The notes beneath the pieces were generated by a model that worked only from the letters and a program-made list of their open reading frames with translations, did no database searches and was not told the DNA's origin. A stretch of DNA of 64,000 nucleotides, from contig NZ_WNNK01000020.1 in NCBI RefSeq assembly GCF_009724245.1, positions 1 to 64,000 of the forward strand, given 5' to 3'. How positions within the stretch are numbered: the stretch's first letter is position 1; the number at the start of each line of letters is the position of its first letter. This document shows, in pieces, positions 45,018 through 53,456 of the stretch. The stretch comes from Pseudomonas spelaei. Lineage in GTDB: Bacteria > Pseudomonadota > Gammaproteobacteria > Pseudomonadales > Pseudomonadaceae. Made by a program: the position numbers and the translations under genes.

Positions 45018-46220
45018 TCAGTGCCCGGCCACCACCCGAGTCGAGCTCTCGGCATACACTGGGCCCAACCGATCCAGGCGACCGCTCCAGGCAGTCAGCG
45101 CCAACGCCACCAGCACCACCGAGCCACCTATCCACGCGGTGTGGATCAAACCCATGTGAGCGACAATCAGCCCACCGGCCCAGGCGCCGCCGGCGATTCC
45201 GAGGTTGAAGGCAGCGATGTTCAGGCCGGACGCCACGTCCACCGCGTTCGGCGTGTGATGTTCGGCCTGACGCACCACATACACCTGCAAGCCCGGCACG
45301 TTGCCAAAGGCGACCGCGCCCCAGACCAGTACCGTGGCGAGGGCCAGCCATGGGTTGCCGGCGGTCAGGGTCAGGATGAACAGCACGGCGGCGAGCAGGG
45401 CGAAGATGATTTTCAGCGCGCTGATGGGGCCGCGCTTGTCGGCCAGCTTGCCGCCCCAGATATTCCCGGCAGCCACCGAGATACCGTAGACCAGCAACAC
45501 CAGGCTGACGGTGCCGGCGCTGAAGCCCGAGATGTCCTGAAGGATCGGTGCCAGGTAGGTAAACGCGATAAACGAGCCGCCGTAGCCGATGGCGGTCATC
45601 GCATACACCAGCAGCAAACGCGGCTGTTTCAGCACTTGCAGCTGTTGGAGTAACGACGCCGGTTTGCTGTGAGCGATGTTATTCGGCACATAGATCAGGC
45701 TACCGATAAACGCGATCACACCCAGGACCGAAACGGCGAGGAAGGTTTCGCGCCAGCCGAAGTGCTGGCCGATAAACGTCCCCAGAGGTACGCCGGTGAC
45801 CAGGGCCACGGTGAGGCCGGTGAACATGATCGCAATCGCGCTGGCGGCTTTTTCCTTGGGCACAAGGCTAGTGGCGATGGTCGATCCGATGGAGAAAAAC
45901 ACCCCATGGGCCAGGCCGGTGACGATCCGAGCCAGCACCAGGGATTCATAACTCGGTGCCTGCCAGGCCAGCAAGTTGCCGAGGGTGAACAACACCATCA
46001 GCGACAACAGCAGCAACTTGCGCGGCACTTTGCCGGTCAGAGCGGTGAGCACCGGGGCGCCGATGGCAACGCCCAAGGCGTAGAGGCTGACCAGCAGGCC
46101 GGCGGATGGCAGGTTGACCCCAAGGTCGGCACCGATGGTGGGTAACAGGCCAACGATGACGAACTCGGTCGTCCCGATGGCAAAAGCGCTGAGGGTCAGC
46201 GCCAGCAAGGCAATGGGCAT
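45018..46220 (-). CDS. MFS transporter, DHA1 family (AraJ/YdhP-like)
   Basis: A 400-residue major facilitator with 12 predicted membrane helices. The start MPIALLALTLSAFAIGTTEF and the loop LTGKVPRKLLLLSL are typical of the AraJ/YdhP/PbuE exporters of sugars, purines or drugs; the substrate is unknown. ATG 46220 has GGAG upstream; a TTG at 46244 is an alternative. The gap downstream to the GlxA regulator is only 17 bases, and upstream is the 407-base gene-free region. Confidence 0.82.
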   Translation of the reverse strand: MPIALLALTLSAFAIGTTEFVIVGLLPTIGADLGVNLPSAGLLVSLYALGVAIGAPVLTALTGKVPRKLLLLSLMVLFTLGNLLAWQAPSYESLVLARIVTGLAHGVFFSIGSTIATSLVPKEKAASAIAIMFTGLTVALVTGVPLGTFIGQHFGWRETFLAVSVLGVIAFIGSLIYVPNNIAHSKPASLLQQLQVLKQPRLLLVYAMTAIGYGGSFIAFTYLAPILQDISGFSAGTVSLVLLVYGISVAAGNIWGGKLADKRGPISALKIIFALLAAVLFILTLTAGNPWLALATVLVWGAVAFGNVPGLQVYVVRQAEHHTPNAVDVASGLNIAAFNLGIAGGAWAGGLIVAHMGLIHTAWIGGSVVLVALALTAWSGRLDRLGPVYAESSTRVVAGH

Positions 46221-46627
46221 GGCTGCAACTCCGGTGGGTTTCAATCAGGAGCGCAGTGTCGAGGTTGGGTTTGTGTAGAAAAAGCCAGGTATTGGCATTT
46301 GATATTTGCCTGGAACGCACGTATCGAGGATTAATCTGGTGCCCTGCACGATTCCGGCATCGTTAGGTCGAGCGCTGGCGCTGTAGATTTTGTGTCACCT
46401 GGCCGGCCTCATCGCGGCATAGGTATCTACACATCTTTTGAATCCTGCGAAAACCCTGTAGCCGCTGCCGAGGTACGAGGCTGCGATGGGCCGCGAAGAG
46501 GCCCCAAGGCGGTCCTGCGGCCCGCATCGCAGCCTCGTGCCTCGGCAGCGGCTACAGAAAGTCAGGCACCTGCGCAATTGTGTAGATACCTACTGCTGCA
46601 ATAGCGCCAGTACAGGCAACTCAAGCG
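46221..46627. other. gene-free region between the MFS gene and lhr
   Basis: The only gene-free stretch over 300 bases. It holds the nested palindrome at 46421-46591. The part 46245-46420 has the imperfect inverted repeat GCCAGGT...TTGCCTGG (about 46290-46315), a possible operator for the MFS gene. I see no clear promoter or ORF with coding character; the short open frame through the palindrome is explained by the repeat. Confidence 0.6.
46421..46591. repeat. nested palindromic element, 171 bp
   Basis: Outer ends are a perfect 13-bp inverted repeat (AGGTATCTACACA at 46421-46433 and TGTGTAGATACCT at 46579-46591). Inside lies a second, larger palindrome: the arms 46456-46494 and 46517-46557 start CTGTAGCCGCTGCCGAGG and are complementary over about 39 bases save one mismatch and a two-base insertion. 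The inner part belongs to the same repeat type as 55465-55568. It could be a MITE-like outer element with an inner REP-type palindrome inserted; no transposase is near. Confidence 0.75.
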
Positions 46628-49600
46628 TCAGTGCCTGATCAGTTTTTCCCGCACCCACCCCGCCGCTTGTTGATCCAGCTCCAGCAACACCTGCTGTTTG
46701 CCGGCAATCTCTACCGCCGCCAGTAAGCCATCGCGGTACACCAACCGATTACCGCTCAGCGCCGGCACCTTGGCGCCCGGCAGCAGCGTGCCCACCAGAT
46801 TCAGCGGATCGGCCCCACACACCGCAATCAAACTGCCGTCATGGGGGCGGCGTCGAACTTCGCGCAGCAGTGGGATTGCTTCCGGCAGGGCGAACTGCTC
46901 ACCCGCTAGGCCACTGACAAACCGTCCACCGCGAATCTCGCCCCGCGCCTCCAGCCGATGGAAGGTGCGCAGCAATTCCCGCCAACTGGGCAACCAATCC
47001 GCCTCGCGCTCCAGCAGGCGCCAGAACACCACGCCGTAGCGACGCAGCAGTGTCATCGCCACATGCTCCAGGGTCTCGGCCGAGTGCGCCGCCGGACGTG
47101 TACCGTCGGTTACCGGTGCTCGCCGCACCAGCGCCCAACGCCCGGCATCGTCCATCCCGCCGATAAACGCCCCGCGCCCACGTCGACTGCTGCGGGCCTG
47201 GCGTTTACTCGCCGGTGTGGTCAGCGCGCGCAGCCCGGCGAAGCTGTCGGCGTTCACTAACCCGGCGCCTACCAGTTCCTGCAAAGCGGTTTCCAGCTCA
47301 CTGCGTAATAGGTGGGCTTCGTGGATCAGTTCATCGAAAAACAATGCGCCGTGGTCACGCAAGGCTTGATGGACTTTCTGCGCCTTGGGCGATAACTCCA
47401 GGCTGTCAGCTGCCTCGGTCAACCCACTCCACAACGCCACTTGGCTACGAGGCAGCAGCACCACCGGCGTACTGCGCAGTGCAATGGTGCTGGCCTTGGC
47501 GCTGAGACGAATCCACACCAGCTTGCCGCTGCGACACAACTCGTCCAGCCAGCTTGGCGAGTAGTCCTTGATCCGCGCACTGAGCAAATCACTGTCCCAC
47601 GCCGACGTGGCGGCGGGGTACCCCTCGAACTGGCTGACGACCTGCGCCAACACCGCGCTGCCCTGGCCCCGCGTGCCCTCGGACAGGTGCTGCCAATCGA
47701 ACAGAAAACGCATGAAGTCCTGCAACGCCACCGGCTCGATTTCCCGGCGCAGGCGCTTGACCGTGTAGCGATGAATCCGCGCCAGCAGATGCCGCTCGCA
47801 CCATTGTTCTTCGCGCGCGCCCGGGCTGAACTGCCCGCGCAGCACATAGCCTTCGCGCTCCAGTTGCGCCAAGGCCTGGGTCACCGCAGGCACTGGCAAT
47901 GCCAAGGGCGTGGCGATTTCGATCAGGGTCAACGGGCCAAATCCGCCGAGCCGTGCCCGCAGCACTTCCACCATGGCTTCGTCAAAGGCCCAGGGCTCAT
48001 CGAAACCGGGTAACAACGGCAGATCGTTCGGGTAGATCGCCTGTAAACAACTCAAACGCTCCAACGCGACCCACACCGCTTGCCCGGCGCGGATCTGCAA
48101 ACGACTGGCGCGTCCGCTGTCGGCCAGGTACTGCAGCCATTCGCTCCATTGTGGGGTGACCTCGGCGTCGGCGATGCACGCCAGGCTCATCAAGGCCTCA
48201 TGCATCTCATCCAAACCATTGGGCGCCGGCCAGGCTTCTTCGCGTACCCCGGCGATGGCGTCGGCATCCAGCGCGCCGAGGTCATCAGTGCTGTGTGGGT
48301 CGCTCCAGCGCCGATTGAGCACGGCCTGGGTGCGGCGCTCTTCAAGTGGAGCATCATCGAGAAAGGTGTAGGGGCGAGCGCTGAGAATTTCCGCCGCCAG
48401 CGGCGAGGGGGCCGGCAGGTCTCGGCTGATCAGACGAATCTCGCCACGCTCCATACGGCGCAGCAGGGCCAGCCAGCCTTTGCTGTCCATGGCTTCGTGC
48501 AGGCAGTCATCGAGGGTTTGCTCTACCAGTGGGTGATCGGGTATTTCCCGCTCGCCGGCGAGGTTCTCCAGGCAGGCAATCTGGTCGGGGAAAACGCTGG
48601 CGATCAGGTCTTCACTTTTCATCCGCTGGATCTGCGGCGCTACCTTGCGCCCGCCGCTGTAACGCGGCAACGCCAGGGCCACTCCGGCATTCCAGCGCCA
48701 GCGCACGCCAAACAATGGCGCCTCCAGCAAGGCCTGAATCAGGATGTGTTCGGCGCTGTTGCTGTGCAGGTAGCGCCACACATCATCCAGTTCAAAGCTG
48801 TGGCTGGTAGACAGCGACAGCACGATAGCGTCCTCGCTGGCGGCGGCTTGCAACTCGAAGTTGAACGTGCGGCAAAAGCGCTTGCGCAGAGCCAGGCCCC
48901 AGGCGCGGTTGATGCGGCTGCCGAACGGCGTGTGGATGATCAGTTGGGTGCCGCCGGACTCGTCGAAAAACCGCTCCATGATCAGCGTGTCCTGGGACGG
49001 CAAGGCACTCAACGCCAGCCGCGCTCGCGCCAGGTAGTCCACCAGTTGTTCGGCGCTGGCCAGGTTCAGCCCTAGGGTGTCCGTCAGCCAGTCGAGGGCC
49101 GGTTGCAGATCACCGGGTGTGGCGGCCAGCAGCTCATCCAGTTGCCCATGCAGCCGCGCCACGGCAAACGACAACTCGGTGCTGCGCCCCGGTGCTTCAC
49201 CGAGCCAGAACGGAATGGTCGGCGGCTGTCCGTGGGCGTCCTCGACCCGTACCTTGCCGGTTTCCACCCGCAGGATGCGATACGAGGTATTGCCCAGTTG
49301 GAAGATATCCCCGGCGATGCTCTCCACGGCGAAGTCTTCATGCACGCTGCCGATGTTCAGGCTTTGCGGTTCCAGCAGCACGCTGTAGTCGGCGTTGTCG
49401 GGGATGGTGCCGCCGCTGGTCACGGCCGTCAGCTTGGCGCCCCGGCGACCGCGCAGGGTGCGGGTCAGGGCGTCGCGATGCAAGTAGGCGCTGCGGATGC
49501 CTTGGCGTCCGTTGTAGCCTTCGGCGAGCATGCGCAGCAGCGCCTGGTAATGACCATCGTCCAACTCGGCATAGGGCGCAGCGCGCTGGATCAAAGCGAG

Positions 49601-50908
49601 CAGCGCTTGCTCCTGCCATTCCTGGCAGCTGACTTCGGCGATGATCTGCTGGGCCAGCACGTCCAAGGGGGCGACGGGGATCAGCAAGGTGTCCAGTTCA
49701 CCTCGGCGTACGCAGTCGAGCAGGGCGGTGCATTCGATCAGATCATCGCGGGTAGTGGCGAACAAGCGGCCCTTGGGTGTGCCGCCGACCTGGTGCCCGG
49801 AGCGACCGACCCGTTGCAAAAAACCATTGATGGAGCCGGGCGAACCGATCTGGCATACCAGGTCGACTTCACCGATATCAATCCCCAGTTCCAGCGACGC
49901 GGTGGCGATCAGCACTTGCAGCGCGCCGCTTTTAAGCCGTTGTTCGGCGTCCAGGCGTAACTCCTTGGCCAGGCTGCCGTGGTGGGCGGCCACGGCCTCC
50001 TTGCCCAGGCGTTCGCTCAGGTGCCGGGCCAGGCGTTCGGCCAGGCGCCGGGTGTTGACGAAAATCAGCGTGGTGCGGTGGGCGCGGGCCAGTTCGGCGA
50101 GGCGGTCGTAGACCAAATCCCATACATCATTGGCCATCACCGCCGACAGCGGCACGGGCGGTACTTCGATGTCCAAATCTCGAGGTCGGGCGTGGCCGAT
50201 GTCGACTATTTCGCAGGGGCGGTCGGTGCCCACCAGAAAACGCGACACGGCTTCGATGGGCTTTTGTGTAGCCGACAGACCGATGCGGGTCAGCGGCTCG
50301 CCGCACAGTCCCTGCAAACGCTCCAGGCTGAGGGCCAGATGACTGCCGCGCTTGCTGGCAGCGATAGCGTGGATTTCATCGACGATGACCGTGCGGGTGC
50401 TGGCGAGCATCTGGCGGCCCGAGTCCGAACCCAGCAGCACGTAGAGCGATTCCGGAGTGGTCACCAGGATATGCGGCGACTTTTTGCGCATCAGCGCGCG
50501 GTCTTTTTGCGGGGTATCGCCGGTGCGCACGGCGGTGCGGATCTCCAGTGGCGGCAGGCCCAGGCGTTGCAGGTGCTCGGTGATGCCGGCCAGCGGGTTT
50601 TGCAGGTTGATCTGGATATCGTTGGACAGCGCCTTGAGGGGCGAGACGTAGACCACTTGGGTCTGCTCTGGCAACTGGCCTCCATTGGCCAGGCCTTGAT
50701 GCACCAGATCGTCCAACACGGCGAGGAAGGCCGTCAGGGTCTTGCCCGAACCGGTGGGCGCGGCGATCAGGGTCGAGCAACGCTGGCGAATTAATGGCCA
50801 CGCCTGGGCCTGGGCGCGGGTCACCGAGGGGAATGTGCTACGGAACCAGGCACTGACGGCGGGGTGGAAGCCCTTCAATACCGTGTCCGTGGATTCAGGA
50901 AGGTTCAT
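46628..50908 (-). CDS. lhr: Lhr-type DEAD/DEAH-box DNA/RNA helicase
   Basis: Long Ski2-like superfamily 2 helicase. The 1426-residue product has Walker A AAPTGSGKT (near residue 50), the DEIH box in TVIVDEIHAIAASKRGSH, and motif V/VI region GIDIGEVDLVCQIGSP and QRVGRSGHQVGG; a long C-terminal half (about 550 residues) as in full-length Lhr of E. coli (1538 residues). Lhr translocates 3' to 5' on single-stranded DNA and takes part in DNA repair. Start set at ATG 50908 (MNLPESTDTVLKGFHPAVS). It ends 37 bases from the palindrome element. Confidence 0.93.
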   Translation of the reverse strand: MNLPESTDTVLKGFHPAVSAWFRSTFPSVTRAQAQAWPLIRQRCSTLIAAPTGSGKTLTAFLAVLDDLVHQGLANGGQLPEQTQVVYVSPLKALSNDIQINLQNPLAGITEHLQRLGLPPLEIRTAVRTGDTPQKDRALMRKKSPHILVTTPESLYVLLGSDSGRQMLASTRTVIVDEIHAIAASKRGSHLALSLERLQGLCGEPLTRIGLSATQKPIEAVSRFLVGTDRPCEIVDIGHARPRDLDIEVPPVPLSAVMANDVWDLVYDRLAELARAHRTTLIFVNTRRLAERLARHLSERLGKEAVAAHHGSLAKELRLDAEQRLKSGALQVLIATASLELGIDIGEVDLVCQIGSPGSINGFLQRVGRSGHQVGGTPKGRLFATTRDDLIECTALLDCVRRGELDTLLIPVAPLDVLAQQIIAEVSCQEWQEQALLALIQRAAPYAELDDGHYQALLRMLAEGYNGRQGIRSAYLHRDALTRTLRGRRGAKLTAVTSGGTIPDNADYSVLLEPQSLNIGSVHEDFAVESIAGDIFQLGNTSYRILRVETGKVRVEDAHGQPPTIPFWLGEAPGRSTELSFAVARLHGQLDELLAATPGDLQPALDWLTDTLGLNLASAEQLVDYLARARLALSALPSQDTLIMERFFDESGGTQLIIHTPFGSRINRAWGLALRKRFCRTFNFELQAAASEDAIVLSLSTSHSFELDDVWRYLHSNSAEHILIQALLEAPLFGVRWRWNAGVALALPRYSGGRKVAPQIQRMKSEDLIASVFPDQIACLENLAGEREIPDHPLVEQTLDDCLHEAMDSKGWLALLRRMERGEIRLISRDLPAPSPLAAEILSARPYTFLDDAPLEERRTQAVLNRRWSDPHSTDDLGALDADAIAGVREEAWPAPNGLDEMHEALMSLACIADAEVTPQWSEWLQYLADSGRASRLQIRAGQAVWVALERLSCLQAIYPNDLPLLPGFDEPWAFDEAMVEVLRARLGGFGPLTLIEIATPLALPVPAVTQALAQLEREGYVLRGQFSPGAREEQWCERHLLARIHRYTVKRLRREIEPVALQDFMRFLFDWQHLSEGTRGQGSAVLAQVVSQFEGYPAATSAWDSDLLSARIKDYSPSWLDELCRSGKLVWIRLSAKASTIALRSTPVVLLPRSQVALWSGLTEAADSLELSPKAQKVHQALRDHGALFFDELIHEAHLLRSELETALQELVGAGLVNADSFAGLRALTTPASKRQARSSRRGRGAFIGGMDDAGRWALVRRAPVTDGTRPAAHSAETLEHVAMTLLRRYGVVFWRLLEREADWLPSWRELLRTFHRLEARGEIRGGRFVSGLAGEQFALPEAIPLLREVRRRPHDGSLIAVCGADPLNLVGTLLPGAKVPALSGNRLVYRDGLLAAVEIAGKQQVLLELDQQAAGWVREKLIRH

Positions 50909-51075
50909 GGGACAATTTATGCGTCCGGCCGGGGCAAGTTGCAACCCCGCACTTTCTAAGTGACGGTTGCGCTACAAACCCGCAAAATGCAACGATTCTG
51001 GCAAATGCCAACGGCACGGCTCACACGCCTGTCGATAATAACCATCGTTCCAAACAGACCGGGCCTGCTCAATCT

Positions 51076-51960
51076 ATGCGAATGCGCCTTATGTTACTGG
51101 GCGGCGGGAATGCCCTCGGGCAGGCGCTGATTCGCCTCGGTGCGGAGGAAGACATCGGATTCCTCGCACCTAAACCGCCCCAAGACGGCTGGGATGCCGC
51201 AAGCCTCACCCAATTGCTCGACGACACCCGTCCCGATGCCTTGATCAACCTCGCCTATTACTTCGACTGGTTTCAGGCGGAGACGGTCAGCGAAGCGCGG
51301 CTGGCTGGGCAGGAGTTCGCGATCGAGCGTCTGGCCGAACTCTGCCAACACCACAACATCACCCTGGTGCAACCGTCCAGCTACCGGGTGTTCGATGGCT
51401 CCCGCGCCACCGCCTACAGCGAAAAAGACGAACCCGTGCCCTTGGGCCTGCGCGGTCAGGCGTTGTGGCGCATCGAGCAGAGCGTGCGCGCCACCTGCCC
51501 GCAGCATGTGCTGCTGCGCTTTGGCTGGCTGCTGGATGACAGCGTCGACGGCACTCTCGGGCGCTTCCTGGCCCGTGCCGAGAAACCCGACGAATTACTG
51601 ATGGCCGACGACCGCCGTGGCAATCCGACGCCGGTGGACGATGCCGCTCGGGTCATCATATCCGTGCTCAAGCAACTCGATTGCGCCGCGCCGTTGTGGG
51701 GGACCTACCACTACGCCGGCCACGAGGCGACCACGCCACTAGCCCTGGGCCAGGCGATTCTGACTGAAGCACGCAACTTCCATGTGCTGGCGATTGAATC
51801 ACCGACCGCCCAGGCGCACGCCGCGCGGCCCGACGCCGCTGAAGAACCGCAGCATGCGGTACTGGCCTGCAAGAAAATTCTGCACACCTTCGGCATCAAG
51901 CCTCGGGCGTGGCGGGCGGGATTGCCTGCGTTGCTGGATCGGTTCTACCGACACGGTTGA
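51076..51960 (+). CDS. NAD(P)-binding sugar-nucleotide reductase/epimerase-like protein (RmlD family)
   Basis: A 294-residue Rossmann-fold protein of the extended SDR class. The N-terminal dinucleotide-binding loop is LLGGGNALGQALI, a variant of GxxGxxG. The usual catalytic YxxxK is replaced by a segment around PSSYRVFDGSRATAYSEKDE, so the enzyme may be inactive or use other residues. It resembles dTDP-4-dehydrorhamnose reductase but no rhamnose genes are near. ATG 51076 and ATG 51082 are both possible starts; there is no strong ribosome site. I recall this gene next to oprG/ompW in P. aeruginosa too. Confidence 0.75.
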   Translation: MRMRLMLLGGGNALGQALIRLGAEEDIGFLAPKPPQDGWDAASLTQLLDDTRPDALINLAYYFDWFQAETVSEARLAGQEFAIERLAELCQHHNITLVQPSSYRVFDGSRATAYSEKDEPVPLGLRGQALWRIEQSVRATCPQHVLLRFGWLLDDSVDGTLGRFLARAEKPDELLMADDRRGNPTPVDDAARVIISVLKQLDCAAPLWGTYHYAGHEATTPLALGQAILTEARNFHVLAIESPTAQAHAARPDAAEEPQHAVLACKKILHTFGIKPRAWRAGLPALLDRFYRHG

Positions 51961-51971
51961 ATACAACCCAA

Positions 51972-52105
51972 AACGAAATGTGGGAGCTGGCCTGTGTGGG
52001 AGCTGGCTTGCCTGCGATAGCATCTCCTCGGTGTAACAGGTACACCGAGGTGTTTGCATCGCAGGCAAGCCAGCTCCCACACAAGCCTCGCTCCCACATT
52101 TCGTT
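51972..52105. repeat. REP-type palindrome, three nested levels, 134 bp
   Basis: Level 1: AACGAAATGTGGGAG at 51972 pairs with CTCCCACATTTCGTT ending 52105. Level 2: GTGGGAGCTGGCTTGCC... (TGCGAT) at about 51996-52018 pairs with its complement (ATCGCAGG... CCCAC) at 52057-52079. Level 3: CCTCGGTGTA-ACAGG-TACACCGAGG at 52026-52050. It is a REP doublet (REPIN) of the fluorescens-group kind. It sits between the SDR gene and ompW, and the inner hairpin may end transcription of either. Confidence 0.9.
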
Positions 52106-52128
52106 AGGCGGTGTTACTTAAGTCGTGC

Positions 52129-52827
52129 TTAGAACTTGTAGCCAATACCAACCATGTAAACCATCGGATCAACATCCACATTGACCTTGGCCCGAGTACC
52201 GGCGGCCAGGGCGTTGTTGTCGACGGTGGCTTTGGTGCTGATGTCGATGTAGCGAATCTGACCGTTGATCATCCACTTGTCGGTGATCATGTAGTCGGCA
52301 CCGATCTGTGCGGCCCAGCCCCAGGAGTTCTCGGCCTTGAAGTTGCTGAAGCCGGCTTGCTCGGCGCGGCTGCCGACGTGTTCGTCGTAGATCCAGGTGT
52401 AGTTGATACCCGCGCCCACATACGGTTGGAACGCCGACTTGCTGTCCAGCGGGTAGTACACGACGCTCAGGGTCGGCGGCAGGTGTTTGAGTGTACCGAG
52501 CTTACCGTTGGCGGCGCCCAGCGCGGTGTTCTTGAGTTTCACGTCATGCTCGAACGGTGTGGCCGCCAGCAGTTCGATACCCCAGTGGCTGGTGAACATG
52601 TAGGCAAAGTTGAGGCCCAGTTGAGTGTCGCTGCTCATGGTCGCCTTGCCGCCCAGGTTGGTGCCCGCCAATGGGCCCTGATCAACCTTTACGCTGCCGC
52701 TGTCGGCCTTCGGGTTGACGGTGATTGCACCGGCACGGATCAGGATGTCCCCGGCTTCGTGGGCGTGGGCAACAGGGGCGACGAGGGCAAGTGCGACGAG
52801 AGACGCACTGAGCAGGGACTTGTTCAT
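52129..52827 (-). CDS. ompW: Outer membrane protein OmpW (OprG-like)
   Basis: An eight-stranded outer-membrane beta-barrel for small hydrophobic or amphipathic molecules. The 232-residue precursor has a signal peptide MNKSLLSASLVALALVAPVAHA with the cut near residue 22, the HEAGDILIRAGAITVNP start of the mature protein, and ends with the outer-membrane insertion signal GIGYKF. P. aeruginosa OprG is the close relative and is known to respond to iron and anaerobiosis. It lies downstream of the zinc operon on the same strand, 96 bases after the DUF3299 gene. GGAG lies before the ATG. Confidence 0.92.
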   Translation of the reverse strand: MNKSLLSASLVALALVAPVAHAHEAGDILIRAGAITVNPKADSGSVKVDQGPLAGTNLGGKATMSSDTQLGLNFAYMFTSHWGIELLAATPFEHDVKLKNTALGAANGKLGTLKHLPPTLSVVYYPLDSKSAFQPYVGAGINYTWIYDEHVGSRAEQAGFSNFKAENSWGWAAQIGADYMITDKWMINGQIRYIDISTKATVDNNALAAGTRAKVNVDVDPMVYMVGIGYKF

Positions 52828-52923
52828 GGGAGCTCCAAAGGACGTATTAAAAGGGATACGTCCAATGGTAAAGATCGTTCCGTTCGAGCCTTTGACTCAG
52901 CTCAATGAAACGGCGATCACGCG

Positions 52924-53445
52924 CTATTCCTGCAGTTCGTACACGTAAATCTTCTCGGCATCCATCTGATACCCGGCGTCCGCCAGCTCGCTCGTGGACG
53001 GTTTTACCTGCATCTGGCCTTCAATCCAATACGGTTGATAGAGCTCGTCGAGCTTCACGCCCACTTCGCTTTTGACATGCACGATCTGGTTCGACGGCGG
53101 TGGCGGCACGTGGATACAGGCGCCGAAATACGGCACCAGCAGAAACTCCGTGGTGCGGCCTTCTTCGCTGACTTCCAGGGGAACGATATAGCCCGGCAGG
53201 CGGATGTGCTTGCCGTTCAAGCTCTGCACCACCGGCGCGTTGGGCAGGTCCTGCTTGGCTGCCGGTGCGGCCTCCACGGACAGCGCGTCGGCCATGCCCG
53301 ACAAGTTATGCAGCGGTTTCATATTGGGGATTTCCGGCGGCGCATCCGGCGGAATCATCTCCTGCCACGACAGGTCCCTGGGCTGCTCGGCAGCCCAGGC
53401 GGGCAGGGCCACCAGCAGTAACAGCGCAAGCAGGGCACGACGCAT
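52924..53445 (-). CDS. DUF3299 domain secreted protein of the zinc operon
   Basis: A 173-residue protein with a signal peptide (MRRALLALLLLVALPAWA, cut before AEQPRD). The DUF3299 core has RLPGYIVPLEVSEEGRTTEF and the striking FGACIHVPPPPSNQIVHV with a lone Cys and two His, a possible metal site. Function unknown; it accompanies zinc ABC systems in Pseudomonas and Vibrio. The start ATG 53445 has GAGGAAGG five bases before it; the ATG at 53460 overlaps the permease stop (ATGA) and is the other option. Last gene of the operon. Confidence 0.8.
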   Translation of the reverse strand: MRRALLALLLLVALPAWAAEQPRDLSWQEMIPPDAPPEIPNMKPLHNLSGMADALSVEAAPAAKQDLPNAPVVQSLNGKHIRLPGYIVPLEVSEEGRTTEFLLVPYFGACIHVPPPPSNQIVHVKSEVGVKLDELYQPYWIEGQMQVKPSTSELADAGYQMDAEKIYVYELQE

Positions 53446-53456
53446 CGAAGCCTTCC

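Noticed and set aside
46392..46604. A 70-residue plus-strand frame through the nested palindrome
   Set aside because: It is made of inverted-repeat sequence, rich in Arg/Ala/Ser as expected from the repeat, and has no ribosome site.
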